Shown piece after piece: positions 44,479 to 52,139 of a DNA stretch of 64,000 nucleotides. Below the pieces are notes generated by a model that worked only from the letters and a program-made list of their open reading frames with translations, ran no database searches and was not told where the DNA came from. The stretch spans positions 1 to 64,000 of the forward strand of contig NZ_RWBG01000004.1 in NCBI RefSeq assembly GCF_003944795.1, read 5' to 3'. The stretch is from Mangrovimonas spongiae (lineage in GTDB: Bacteria; Bacteroidota; Bacteroidia; Flavobacteriales; Flavobacteriaceae). Within the stretch, counting starts at the first letter, position 1; the number at the start of each line of letters is the position of its first letter. A program made the position numbers and the translations under genes.

Positions 44479-45690
44479 ATGGAAGCATACATTATAGACG
44501 GCATAAGAACACCAATAGGAAATTACAAAGGAACTTTATCTGCTGTACGGACAGACGATTTAGGAGCCTTAGTCATTAAAGAAATTGTAAAACGAAATCC
44601 AAACATTCCAAAAGAGGCCTATGACGATGTTATTATGGGCTGTGCCAATCAGGCAGGCGAAGACAACCGTAATGTCGCTAGAATGTGCGCATTGTTAGCA
44701 GGGTTACCTTTTACGGTGCCGGGCGAAACAGTCAACAGATTGTGTAGCTCGGGCTTATCAGCAATTATTCACGCCAATCGAGCGATAAAAGCAGGCGATG
44801 GCGATCTGTTTATATCTGGAGGCGTTGAAAATATGACTCGCGGCCCTTATGTGGTAGCGAAACCATCAAGCGCATTTGGTAACGATTCCAAAATGTATGA
44901 TAGTAGTTTTGGATGGCGATTTGTCAATCCAAAAATGCACGAGATGTACGGCACGGATGGTATGGGAGTAACTGCCGAGAATTTAGTTGATAAATATAAT
45001 ATCTCACGTGAAGATCAAGATGCTTTTGCCTATTGGAGCCAGATGAAAGCTACCAAAGCACAAGAAAATGGACGTTTGGAAAGAGAAATTATTTCGGTTG
45101 AAATTCCACAACGTAAAAAAGATCCAATCATCTTTTCAAAAGATGAATTTGTAAAACCAAGAACCACAAAAGAAATTTTAGCAAGACTTCGTCCAGCTTT
45201 TAAAAAAGAAGGCGGAAGTGTGACGGCAGGAAATTCATCAGGATTAAATGATGGTGCAGCAGCAACAATCATAGCTTCAGAAGAAGCGGTTAAAAAATAT
45301 AACCTAAAACCAATGGCGCGAATAGTAAGTTCGGCCGTAGTTGGTGTCGAGCCACGAATTATGGGTATTGGTCCTGTGGAAGCGTCTAATAAAGCGTTAG
45401 CAAAAGCAGGGTTGACAATGGACGATATGGATGTTATTGAGCTTAACGAAGCCTTTGCCGCACAAGCATTGGCGTGTACTAGAGCTTGGGGATTGGCAGA
45501 TGATGATTCAAGATTAAACCCTAACGGAGGTTCTATTGCAATCGGGCATCCGCTTGGAGTTACAGGAGCAAGAATTACGTATTCAGCGGCTTTAGAGTTG
45601 AAAGAACAAAATAAACGGTATGCTTTGGTAACGATGTGTGTAGGCGTGGGCCAAGGATATGCTGCGGTAATTGAAAATGTAAATAAATAA
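44479..45690 (+). CDS. paaJ: 3-oxoadipyl-CoA thiolase PaaJ
   Basis: This 403-residue thiolase cleaves 3-oxoadipyl-CoA (and the dehydro form) to succinyl-CoA and acetyl-CoA. The acylated Cys is in VNRLCSSGLSA, His in LNEAFAAQAL / GGSIAIGHPLGVTGAR, and the second Cys in LVTMCVGVGQG. Length and motif order match PaaJ/PcaF. A palindromic repeat follows the stop. Confidence 0.94.
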   Translation: MEAYIIDGIRTPIGNYKGTLSAVRTDDLGALVIKEIVKRNPNIPKEAYDDVIMGCANQAGEDNRNVARMCALLAGLPFTVPGETVNRLCSSGLSAIIHANRAIKAGDGDLFISGGVENMTRGPYVVAKPSSAFGNDSKMYDSSFGWRFVNPKMHEMYGTDGMGVTAENLVDKYNISREDQDAFAYWSQMKATKAQENGRLEREIISVEIPQRKKDPIIFSKDEFVKPRTTKEILARLRPAFKKEGGSVTAGNSSGLNDGAAATIIASEEAVKKYNLKPMARIVSSAVVGVEPRIMGIGPVEASNKALAKAGLTMDDMDVIELNEAFAAQALACTRAWGLADDDSRLNPNGGSIAIGHPLGVTGARITYSAALELKEQNKRYALVTMCVGVGQGYAAVIENVNK

Positions 45691-45695
45691 TGATT

Positions 45696-45722
45696 TGTCA
45701 TTCCGCACTTGAAGCGGAATCT
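45696..45722. repeat. Short palindromic repeat, TCCGC type
   Basis: TGTCATTCCGC-acttgaa-GCGGAATCT is a variant of the TGTCAT repeat with a different stem, five bases after the paaJ stop. Confidence 0.55.
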
Positions 45723-45739
45723 ACTATAAAGTTTTAAGT

Positions 45740-48250
45740 ATGAACAAAACACAACATTACATACAAGGTCAGTGGATAGACGGAAAAGGAGAAGGAACGC
45801 CCATCCTAGACTCGGTAACAGGCGAGCATTTTACAAACGTCACCACCGAAGGTTTGGATATTCCTGAAATCCTTCAATATGGAAGAGTAAAAGGTGATGC
45901 CCTTAGAAAAATGACCTTTCAAGAACGTGGATTAATGCTTAAAAAATTAGCATTTTATCTTCAAAAGAAAAAAAGAGATTTTTACGAAGTAAGCTACCGT
46001 ACTGGTGCCACTAAAATTGATAGTTGGATAGATATTGAAGGTGGTTTTGGAAACCTGTTTTCTAACGCATCACTACGAAAACTATTCCCTAATCAACCCT
46101 TTCATGTCGAAGGAGAACCTATCGATTTATCACGAGGAGGACGCTTTATGGCACATCATATTATGGTGCCTCGCGAAGGTGTGGCTGTTCACATTAATGC
46201 CTTTAATTTTCCCGTTTGGGGAATGTTGGAAAAGTGTGCTGTTAATTGGATGGCTGGAATGCCAGCAGTGGTTTTACCAGCGCCGCAAACAGCTTATTTA
46301 ACCGAGGCTGTTGTAAAAGAAATTATAGCTTCAGGAATTCTTCCAGAAGGTGCTTTGCAACTAATTAGTGGTACGGCAAAAACCATTTTAGATACGGTAC
46401 AGTCGCAAGATGTAGTGACCTTTACCGGTTCTGCATCCACCGGGAAGTTGCTTAAAAACCACCCGCAGATTTTAGCAGAATCGGTTCCGTTTACTATGGA
46501 AGCCGATTCTTTGAATGCCTCAATTTTAGGGGAAGATGCCATCCCTGGAACGCCAGAATTCGACTTGTTTATAAAGGAAGTTAGAAATGAAATGACCGTG
46601 AAGTGTGGTCAAAAATGTACGGCAATTCGTCGTATTATTGTTCCGGAAAATCTTATTGAAGATGTACAAATAGCTTTAGGGAAGCAATTAGATAAAGTTA
46701 CTATTGGCGATCCGCGATTAAAAGAAGTTAGAATGGGCGCTTTGGTAAACGATGCGCAACGTAATTCGGTAAAAGAACAAATTGAAAAAATCGCAAAAAC
46801 AGCCGATATTGTTTATGGTGATTTTGATGCCGCCAAAACTATTGGTGCCGATGCAAAAAAAGGCGCATTTATAAAACCTATTTTACTTCGTGAGGATGAT
46901 CCGTTTAAAAACGAAGCGGCTCACATTACCGAAGCCTTTGGTCCTGTAAGTACTTTGATGCCTTATAAAACATTGGATGATGCTATTAAGTTATCGAAAA
47001 TGGGTAAAGGCTCTTTGGTGAGTTCCATTGTTACTAATGACGATACGATCGCACGAGATTATACTATTTCGGCAGCAACACACCACGGTAGAATTTTAGT
47101 GTTGAATAGAGAAAATGCTAAAGAAAGTACAGGTCACGGTTCACCATTACCAAATCTAATTCATGGTGGTCCAGGACGTGCTGGTGGCGGCGAAGAAATG
47201 GGCGGTGTTCGTGGTATTAAACATTATTTACAACGTTGCGCCATACAAGGTTCGCCAACAACACTAACCGAAATTACAGGCATTTACCAGCCAAAGTCAG
47301 CTTATAAAGAATCACCAAAGCATCCGTTTGCGTATCACTGGGAAGATATTCAGCCTGGTATGTCGTTAGAAACGCATAAGCGAACATTAACCGATACCGA
47401 TGTTATCAATTTTGCTAATCTCACGTGGGATCATTTTTATGCCCACACAGATATTACATCTTTAGATGGCAGTATTTTTGAGAAACGAACGGCACACGGT
47501 TATTTCATTATTTCGGCAGCAGCAGGTTTGTTTGTATATCCTAACAAAGGTCCCGTAGCCGCTAATTATGGTTTGGATAGTATTCGATTTTTACGCCCAT
47601 TATACCATAACGACACCATTTATGTGCGATTAACATGTAAGGAAAAAGTGGATCGTGAACAAAAAGGAACCGAACACCCTTCAGGTATTGTAAAATGGTA
47701 TGTTGAGGTGTTTGATACGGATCCTGATGAAGACCAAGAAGCATTGGTAGCCATTGCAACTATTTTAACAATGGTTCAGAAAAAACAAGAGACTTTTGTG
47801 GAAATGACCGATAAAAAAATTGATGAGTGTCTTTCCAAACTAACCGCAGATGCCAAACCAAAATGGGGTATTATGACGCCACAGCATATGATTGAGCATT
47901 TGGAGTACACCTATAAAATTGCGTCTGGCGAGATTCAGGATTTTGAAATCGCCACACCAGAAAAGATTTTAGATAAAGTACACGCCAGTTTGTATGATTA
48001 TAAGAAGTTTCCTCAGAACGCACAATTCCCAAATCTTGAAAAAGATAAATTAGAAGATCTAAAATATCCAGATTTGGAAACAGCTATTGAAAAGTTTAAA
48101 GTACAACGTGAAAAATACATCACATTTTTCAAGGAAAATCCAGAGGCTAAATTGAAGAATTTGGTTTTTGGTGAATTGAACCGTTACGAATCATACCTAT
48201 TGGAAAGAAAACATTTAAATCATCATTTTGAACAATTTGGATTAATATAA
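45740..48250 (+). CDS. paaZ: Bifunctional oxepin-CoA hydrolase / dehydrogenase PaaZ with extra C-terminal domain
   Basis: This 836-residue enzyme opens the oxepin-CoA ring and oxidises the aldehyde. The N-terminal aldehyde dehydrogenase domain (about 1-520) has Glu in FTMEADSLNAS and Cys in VKCGQKCTAIRR. The MaoC-type hydratase domain (about 530-675) has the catalytic element WDHFYAHTD. E. coli PaaZ ends near 681, but this protein continues about 155 residues with a DinB/DUF1569-like domain (WGIMTPQHMIEHLEYTY and KHLNHHFEQFG), whose histidines could bind metal. It is three bases from the next gene. Confidence 0.93.
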   Translation: MNKTQHYIQGQWIDGKGEGTPILDSVTGEHFTNVTTEGLDIPEILQYGRVKGDALRKMTFQERGLMLKKLAFYLQKKKRDFYEVSYRTGATKIDSWIDIEGGFGNLFSNASLRKLFPNQPFHVEGEPIDLSRGGRFMAHHIMVPREGVAVHINAFNFPVWGMLEKCAVNWMAGMPAVVLPAPQTAYLTEAVVKEIIASGILPEGALQLISGTAKTILDTVQSQDVVTFTGSASTGKLLKNHPQILAESVPFTMEADSLNASILGEDAIPGTPEFDLFIKEVRNEMTVKCGQKCTAIRRIIVPENLIEDVQIALGKQLDKVTIGDPRLKEVRMGALVNDAQRNSVKEQIEKIAKTADIVYGDFDAAKTIGADAKKGAFIKPILLREDDPFKNEAAHITEAFGPVSTLMPYKTLDDAIKLSKMGKGSLVSSIVTNDDTIARDYTISAATHHGRILVLNRENAKESTGHGSPLPNLIHGGPGRAGGGEEMGGVRGIKHYLQRCAIQGSPTTLTEITGIYQPKSAYKESPKHPFAYHWEDIQPGMSLETHKRTLTDTDVINFANLTWDHFYAHTDITSLDGSIFEKRTAHGYFIISAAAGLFVYPNKGPVAANYGLDSIRFLRPLYHNDTIYVRLTCKEKVDREQKGTEHPSGIVKWYVEVFDTDPDEDQEALVAIATILTMVQKKQETFVEMTDKKIDECLSKLTADAKPKWGIMTPQHMIEHLEYTYKIASGEIQDFEIATPEKILDKVHASLYDYKKFPQNAQFPNLEKDKLEDLKYPDLETAIEKFKVQREKYITFFKENPEAKLKNLVFGELNRYESYLLERKHLNHHFEQFGLI

Positions 48251-48252
48251 TT

Positions 48253-49011
48253 ATGTCAGAACAACAACCTTACGTAAAGTTAGAAATAGAAAACCAAGTA
48301 GGATATATCGAGTTTTTTCATCCTGCACATAATTCCTTGCCAGGGAACATTCTGGCTGAACTAGCACAGACTATCACAGATGCTGGCAATAACGACGACA
48401 TTAAAGTCATCGTTCTTAAAAGTGGAGGAGATAGAACATTTTGTGCTGGAGCAAGTTTTAATGAGCTTATCAATATCAATGACGAAGCCACAGGAAAAGT
48501 ATTCTTTTCAGGATTTGCCAATGTGATAAATGCGATGCGTAAATGTCCAAAATTCATTATTGGTCGCGTTCAAGGGAAAACTGTTGGAGGCGGTGTTGGA
48601 CTTGCTTCAGCAACCGATTATTGTATGGCAACAAAATTTGCAGCCATTAAATTAAGCGAACTCAATATAGGTATTGGGCCTTTTGTAGTTGGACCAGCAG
48701 TACAGCGCAAATTAGGATTAAGTGGAATGTCACAAATAGCCATAGATGCCAACACCTTTTATCCAGCTGATTGGGCAAAACAAAAAGGGCTATTCACACA
48801 AGTGTTCGAAACCACAGAGGAATTGGATGAAGCAGTAAAAGCCTTTGCACAAAACCTTTGCAGTTACAACCCAGAAGCCATGAAGGAAATGAAAACAATG
48901 TTTTGGAAAGGTACAGAAGATTGGGATGCACTTTTAGCAGAACGCGCCATAATTAGTGGCCGATTGGTATTGAGTGAATTTACAAAGGAAACCTTAAAAC
49001 GATTTAAATAG
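48253..49011 (+). CDS. paaF: Enoyl-CoA hydratase, probable PaaF
   Basis: This 252-residue crotonase-fold protein has the oxyanion motifs DRTFCAGASFNEL and GKTVGGGVGLASATD. The residue pair expected for hydration is around SELNIGIGPFVVGP. Within the pathway it would hydrate dehydroadipyl-CoA. Its sequence also recalls methylglutaconyl-CoA hydratases, so the exact step is inferred from the operon. Its stop overlaps the GTG of paaY. Confidence 0.8.
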   Translation: MSEQQPYVKLEIENQVGYIEFFHPAHNSLPGNILAELAQTITDAGNNDDIKVIVLKSGGDRTFCAGASFNELININDEATGKVFFSGFANVINAMRKCPKFIIGRVQGKTVGGGVGLASATDYCMATKFAAIKLSELNIGIGPFVVGPAVQRKLGLSGMSQIAIDANTFYPADWAKQKGLFTQVFETTEELDEAVKAFAQNLCSYNPEAMKEMKTMFWKGTEDWDALLAERAIISGRLVLSEFTKETLKRFK

Positions 49012-49607
49012 TGGTTTACGCATTCCAAGGCTACATACCCGTTGTTCACGAAAGCAGTTTCGTACATCCATTGGCAGCAGTCACGGGCAATGTTATTATT
49101 GGCAAAAACTGTTACATAGGTCCGGGAGCAGCCATTCGTGGCGATTGGGGTCAGATTATTTTGGAGGACGGTGTTAATGTTCAAGAAAATTGTACGGTAC
49201 ATATGTTTCCTGGAAAATCAATTACCTTAAAAGAGAGTGCGCACGTTGGACACGGAGCCATAATTCACGGAGCCAATTTGGGTCGTAATTGCCTAATTGG
49301 GATGAATTCTGTGATTATGGATGATGCCGAAATTGGTGATGAAAGTATTGTAGGCGCAATGGCTTTCGTAAAAGCCGAAACTAAAATCCCATCGCGTAGT
49401 TTGGTGGTTGGTAATCCAGCAAAAGTCATCAAGCAAGTTACAGACGAGATGATTGCTTGGAAAACCAAAGGCACACAATTATATCAACAATTACCAGAAG
49501 ACTGTCACGACACCTTACGTGAAGTTGAGCCGCTTCGTGAAGTGCCGAAGGATAGAATAGTACAAGAAAATACGTATGAAACATTACGTGACTTTATGAA
49601 GAAATAA
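49011..49607 (+). CDS. paaY: Hexapeptide-repeat thioesterase PaaY
   Basis: This 198-residue protein starts with GTG overlapping the previous stop (TAGTG). A left-handed beta-helix of hexapeptide repeats (about 15-140) carries gamma-carbonic-anhydrase-type His in NCTVHMF and HVGHGAIIHG. The tail W-KTKGTQLYQQLPEDCHDTL with EVEPLREV is characteristic of PaaY. In the pathway it hydrolyses a dead-end oxepin-derived CoA thioester. The operator-like palindrome at 49607-49624 follows directly. Confidence 0.92.
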   Translation: MVYAFQGYIPVVHESSFVHPLAAVTGNVIIGKNCYIGPGAAIRGDWGQIILEDGVNVQENCTVHMFPGKSITLKESAHVGHGAIIHGANLGRNCLIGMNSVIMDDAEIGDESIVGAMAFVKAETKIPSRSLVVGNPAKVIKQVTDEMIAWKTKGTQLYQQLPEDCHDTLREVEPLREVPKDRIVQENTYETLRDFMKK

Positions 49608-49624
49608 ACTAACAAACATTAGTT
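49607..49624. promoter_or_regulatory. Second TetR-type operator, before the E2 gene
   Basis: AACTAACAAACATTAGTT shares ACTAACAA and TTAGT, in the same 16-base frame, with the paaE operator at 36639-36654. One position breaks the palindrome. It sits between the paaY stop and the E2 ATG at 49632. Confidence 0.5.
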
Positions 49625-49631
49625 ATTAAGA

Positions 49632-50951
49632 ATGTCAAAATTCGAATTAAAAATGCCCAAAATGGGCGAGAGCATCACAGAAGGCACCATAATCAATTGG
49701 TTAGTCAATGAAGGCGATACCTTCGATGAGGGAGATATTTTATTAGAAGTCGCTACCGATAAAGTAGATAATGAAGTCCCAGCACCAGCATCAGGTACTT
49801 TGCTTGAAGCTAAGTTTCAAGCTAAAGATGTCGTTAAGGTTGGTGAAATTATTGCCATATTGGAAGTTTCTGAAAAAGCAAAATTATCAAAGAAAACCGA
49901 TGTCATTCAGAGCGATAGCGAAGAACCTCAAAAATCTAAAAAACAACTTAAAAAGAAGCGTCCTTCCAAACCAAGTATAGTTGAGATGCCTCATTCAGTG
50001 TCTTCATCTTTTACGGTTTCAAATGAAGATAGATTTTTCTCGCCGTTGGTAATTTCAATCGCAAAACAGCACCATATCAGTTTTGAAGAATTAGCAAGAA
50101 TTCCTGCAACGGGTAACGGAGGACGCTTGCGTAAAAGTGATGTCTTCAGCTATATCGAAGAAGGACGTCCATATCAGTTTGCGCAACCCGTGGCACAAGA
50201 TCCAACGGCTTATCGTATTCCGCAGTTAGAATTTGATAAGGGCAAAGGTAAAATCATAGAAATGGATCGTATGCGCCAAATGATTGCCGATCATATGGTG
50301 TATTCCAAACACACGTCACCACACGTTACCGCTTATGTCGAAGCCGATTTAACCAATTTAGTTAACTGGCGAAATGACAATAAAGTAAAGTTTCAAGAAA
50401 AATACGGCGAAAAACTAACTTTTACACCATTATTTGTAGAAGCTGTGGCTAAGGCGGTCAAAGATTTTCCTAATATCAATGCCTCAGTTGATGGTAATAA
50501 TATCATTGTCAAAGAGGATATCAATATAGGTATGGCAACTGCTTTACCAAGTGGAAACCTAATCGTTCCAGTTGTAAAAAATGCCGATACCAAAGATCTA
50601 AAAACCTTAGCTGAAAATGTAAATAAACTAGCCGGAAAAGCCAGAGAAAATAAGTTAGGCGGCGACGATATAAAAGGAAGTACATTCACCATATCCAATG
50701 TGGGGACTTTTGGTAGTGTTATGGGGACACCTATTATCAACCAGCCAGAAGTAGCCATTCTAGCCTTAGGGATTATTAAAAAACGCCCAGAAGTTATCCA
50801 AACCGAAAAAGGAGACGAAATTGCCATACGCAGTATGATGTACTTGTCATTGTCTTTCGATCATCGTGTTGTTGATGGTTATTTAGGTGGGAGTTTCGTG
50901 CGTCGCGTAGCCGATTATTTAGAACAATTTGATACCAATAGAAAAATATAA
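49632..50951 (+). CDS. 2-oxoacid dehydrogenase E2 (dihydrolipoyl acyltransferase)
   Basis: This 439-residue protein has one lipoyl domain (1-80, lipoyl Lys in EVATDKVDNEVP), a linker, a peripheral subunit-binding domain (about 136-175, SPLVISIAKQHHISFEELA) and a catalytic acyltransferase domain with SFDHRVVDGYLGG. It forms the core of a branched-chain-type complex with the fused E1 at 52140. The linker contains VIQSDSEEP, encoded by a spacer-type repeat at 49901-49930. Substrate could be branched-chain 2-oxoacids or phenylpyruvate; context supports both. Confidence 0.9.
   Translation: MSKFELKMPKMGESITEGTIINWLVNEGDTFDEGDILLEVATDKVDNEVPAPASGTLLEAKFQAKDVVKVGEIIAILEVSEKAKLSKKTDVIQSDSEEPQKSKKQLKKKRPSKPSIVEMPHSVSSSFTVSNEDRFFSPLVISIAKQHHISFEELARIPATGNGGRLRKSDVFSYIEEGRPYQFAQPVAQDPTAYRIPQLEFDKGKGKIIEMDRMRQMIADHMVYSKHTSPHVTAYVEADLTNLVNWRNDNKVKFQEKYGEKLTFTPLFVEAVAKAVKDFPNINASVDGNNIIVKEDINIGMATALPSGNLIVPVVKNADTKDLKTLAENVNKLAGKARENKLGGDDIKGSTFTISNVGTFGSVMGTPIINQPEVAILALGIIKKRPEVIQTEKGDEIAIRSMMYLSLSFDHRVVDGYLGGSFVRRVADYLEQFDTNRKI
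49901..49930. repeat. TGTCATTCAGAGCG repeat inside the E2 gene
   Basis: TGTCATTCAGAGCGATAGCG followed by AAGAACCTCA resembles the spacer repeats and is read in frame as VIQSDSEEPQ within the linker between lipoyl and binding domains. A sibling lies in the E1 gene at 52569. Confidence 0.6.
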
Positions 50952-50956
50952 TTAAC

Positions 50957-50986
50957 TGTCATCCTGAACTTGTTTCAGGATCTCAT
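50957..50986. repeat. TGTCATCCTGAAC palindromic repeat
   Basis: TGTCATCCTGAACTTGTTTC followed by AGGATCTCAT forms the stem CCTGAA-cttgt-TTCAGG, six bases after the E2 stop. Confidence 0.65.
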
Positions 50987-50998
50987 CAATTTAAAGTT

Positions 50999-52057
50999 AT
51001 GTCTTACAACATATCAATAAACAAAATAAAACAGTCAAACGTTGAAACTATCGATTTCAACAATATACCATTAGGAACCTCTTTCACAGATCATATGTTT
51101 ATTTGTGATTATAAAGATGGTCAGTGGCAAAACCCAAGGATAGAGCCACTAGCATTAATTCCAACGCATCCAGCAGCAATGGCATTGCATTATGGTCAAG
51201 CCATTTTCGAAGGCATGAAAGCCACGGTAAATAACGACGGCACACCAATGCTATTTCGCGCCGATAAAAATGCGGCACGCTTAAATTTTAGCGCAGAAAG
51301 AATGGGAATGCCAAACGTACCAGAAGATTTGTTTGTAGAAGGGTTAAAACAACTCGTAGCAATGGATAAAGCTTGGATTCCACCACAAGATGGTAGCGCC
51401 TTGTATTTACGTCCGTTTATGTATGCCGACGAAGCTTTTATCGGGATGCGCGCTGCAACAAGCTATAAATTTATCATTATGGCATCGCCAGCAGGACCAT
51501 TTTTTAGTAAGCGTATCAATCTATGGGCAGAAAAGAAATATGTTCGTGCTGTTGATGGTGGTACAGGCGAAGCTAAAGCCGCCGGAAATTACGCAGCAGC
51601 GATTCGCCCAACCGAGTTGGCAAAAGCCAAAGGATACGATCAAGTGTTGTGGTTAGATGCTGCAGAACACGAGTATATTCAAGAAGTGGGAACAATGAAT
51701 ATCTTCTTTAAAATAGATGGGAAGTTTATTACTCCAAAGCGCGATGGTGCAATTCTCGACGGCATTACCAGAATGAGCGTTATCGATATTTTAAAAGATA
51801 AAGGTTTTGAAGTTATAGAACGCCCAATTACATTAACCGAAATTCGCGAAGCTTCAGAAAAAGGTATTCTAGAAGAAGCTTTTGGAACAGGAACGGCAGT
51901 TGGGATTGCATACATTCAAAGTATCGGTACAGAAAATGGCGACATTCACGTTTCTGATGAAAGCCCGGTAGGATTGGATGTCAACAAAACATTAAATGAT
52001 ATTAAAACTGGAAGAATTGAAGATAAATTTAACTGGATGATAAAGGTTGAAGAGTAA
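50999..52057 (+). CDS. ilvE: Branched-chain amino acid aminotransferase
   Basis: This 352-residue class IV PLP aminotransferase has the PLP Lys in GTGEAKAAGNYAA, the motif EVGTMNIFF and an N-terminal ALHYGQAIFEGMKA. It interconverts branched-chain amino acids and 2-oxoacids, and some members also use phenylalanine. Placement between the E2 and E1 genes points to a catabolic use that supplies the 2-oxoacid dehydrogenase. Palindromic repeats lie on both sides. Confidence 0.92.
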   Translation: MSYNISINKIKQSNVETIDFNNIPLGTSFTDHMFICDYKDGQWQNPRIEPLALIPTHPAAMALHYGQAIFEGMKATVNNDGTPMLFRADKNAARLNFSAERMGMPNVPEDLFVEGLKQLVAMDKAWIPPQDGSALYLRPFMYADEAFIGMRAATSYKFIIMASPAGPFFSKRINLWAEKKYVRAVDGGTGEAKAAGNYAAAIRPTELAKAKGYDQVLWLDAAEHEYIQEVGTMNIFFKIDGKFITPKRDGAILDGITRMSVIDILKDKGFEVIERPITLTEIREASEKGILEEAFGTGTAVGIAYIQSIGTENGDIHVSDESPVGLDVNKTLNDIKTGRIEDKFNWMIKVEE

Positions 52058-52060
52058 TTC

Positions 52061-52082
52061 ATTCCTGTGTAGGCAGGAATCT
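52061..52082. repeat. Short palindromic repeat, CCTGT type
   Basis: ATTCCTG-tgtagg-CAGGAATCT is a relative of 37801-37825, four bases after the aminotransferase stop. Confidence 0.5.
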
Positions 52083-52112
52083 TTAAGCAGAAAGGGATAG
52101 TATAACAAAAAA

Positions 52113-52134
52113 AGATTCCCACTTTCGTGGGAAA
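52113..52134. repeat. Short palindromic repeat in opposite orientation
   Basis: AGATTCCCAC-ttt-CGTGGGAA is the reverse-oriented form, with AGATT first. With 52061-52082 it makes a face-to-face pair in the gap before the E1 gene. Confidence 0.5.
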
Positions 52135-52139
52135 TAGTT

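Noticed and set aside
45030-45752. Long minus-strand reading frame (240 codons)
   Set aside because: It lies antisense within paaJ, which has full thiolase motifs; composition is that of a shadow.
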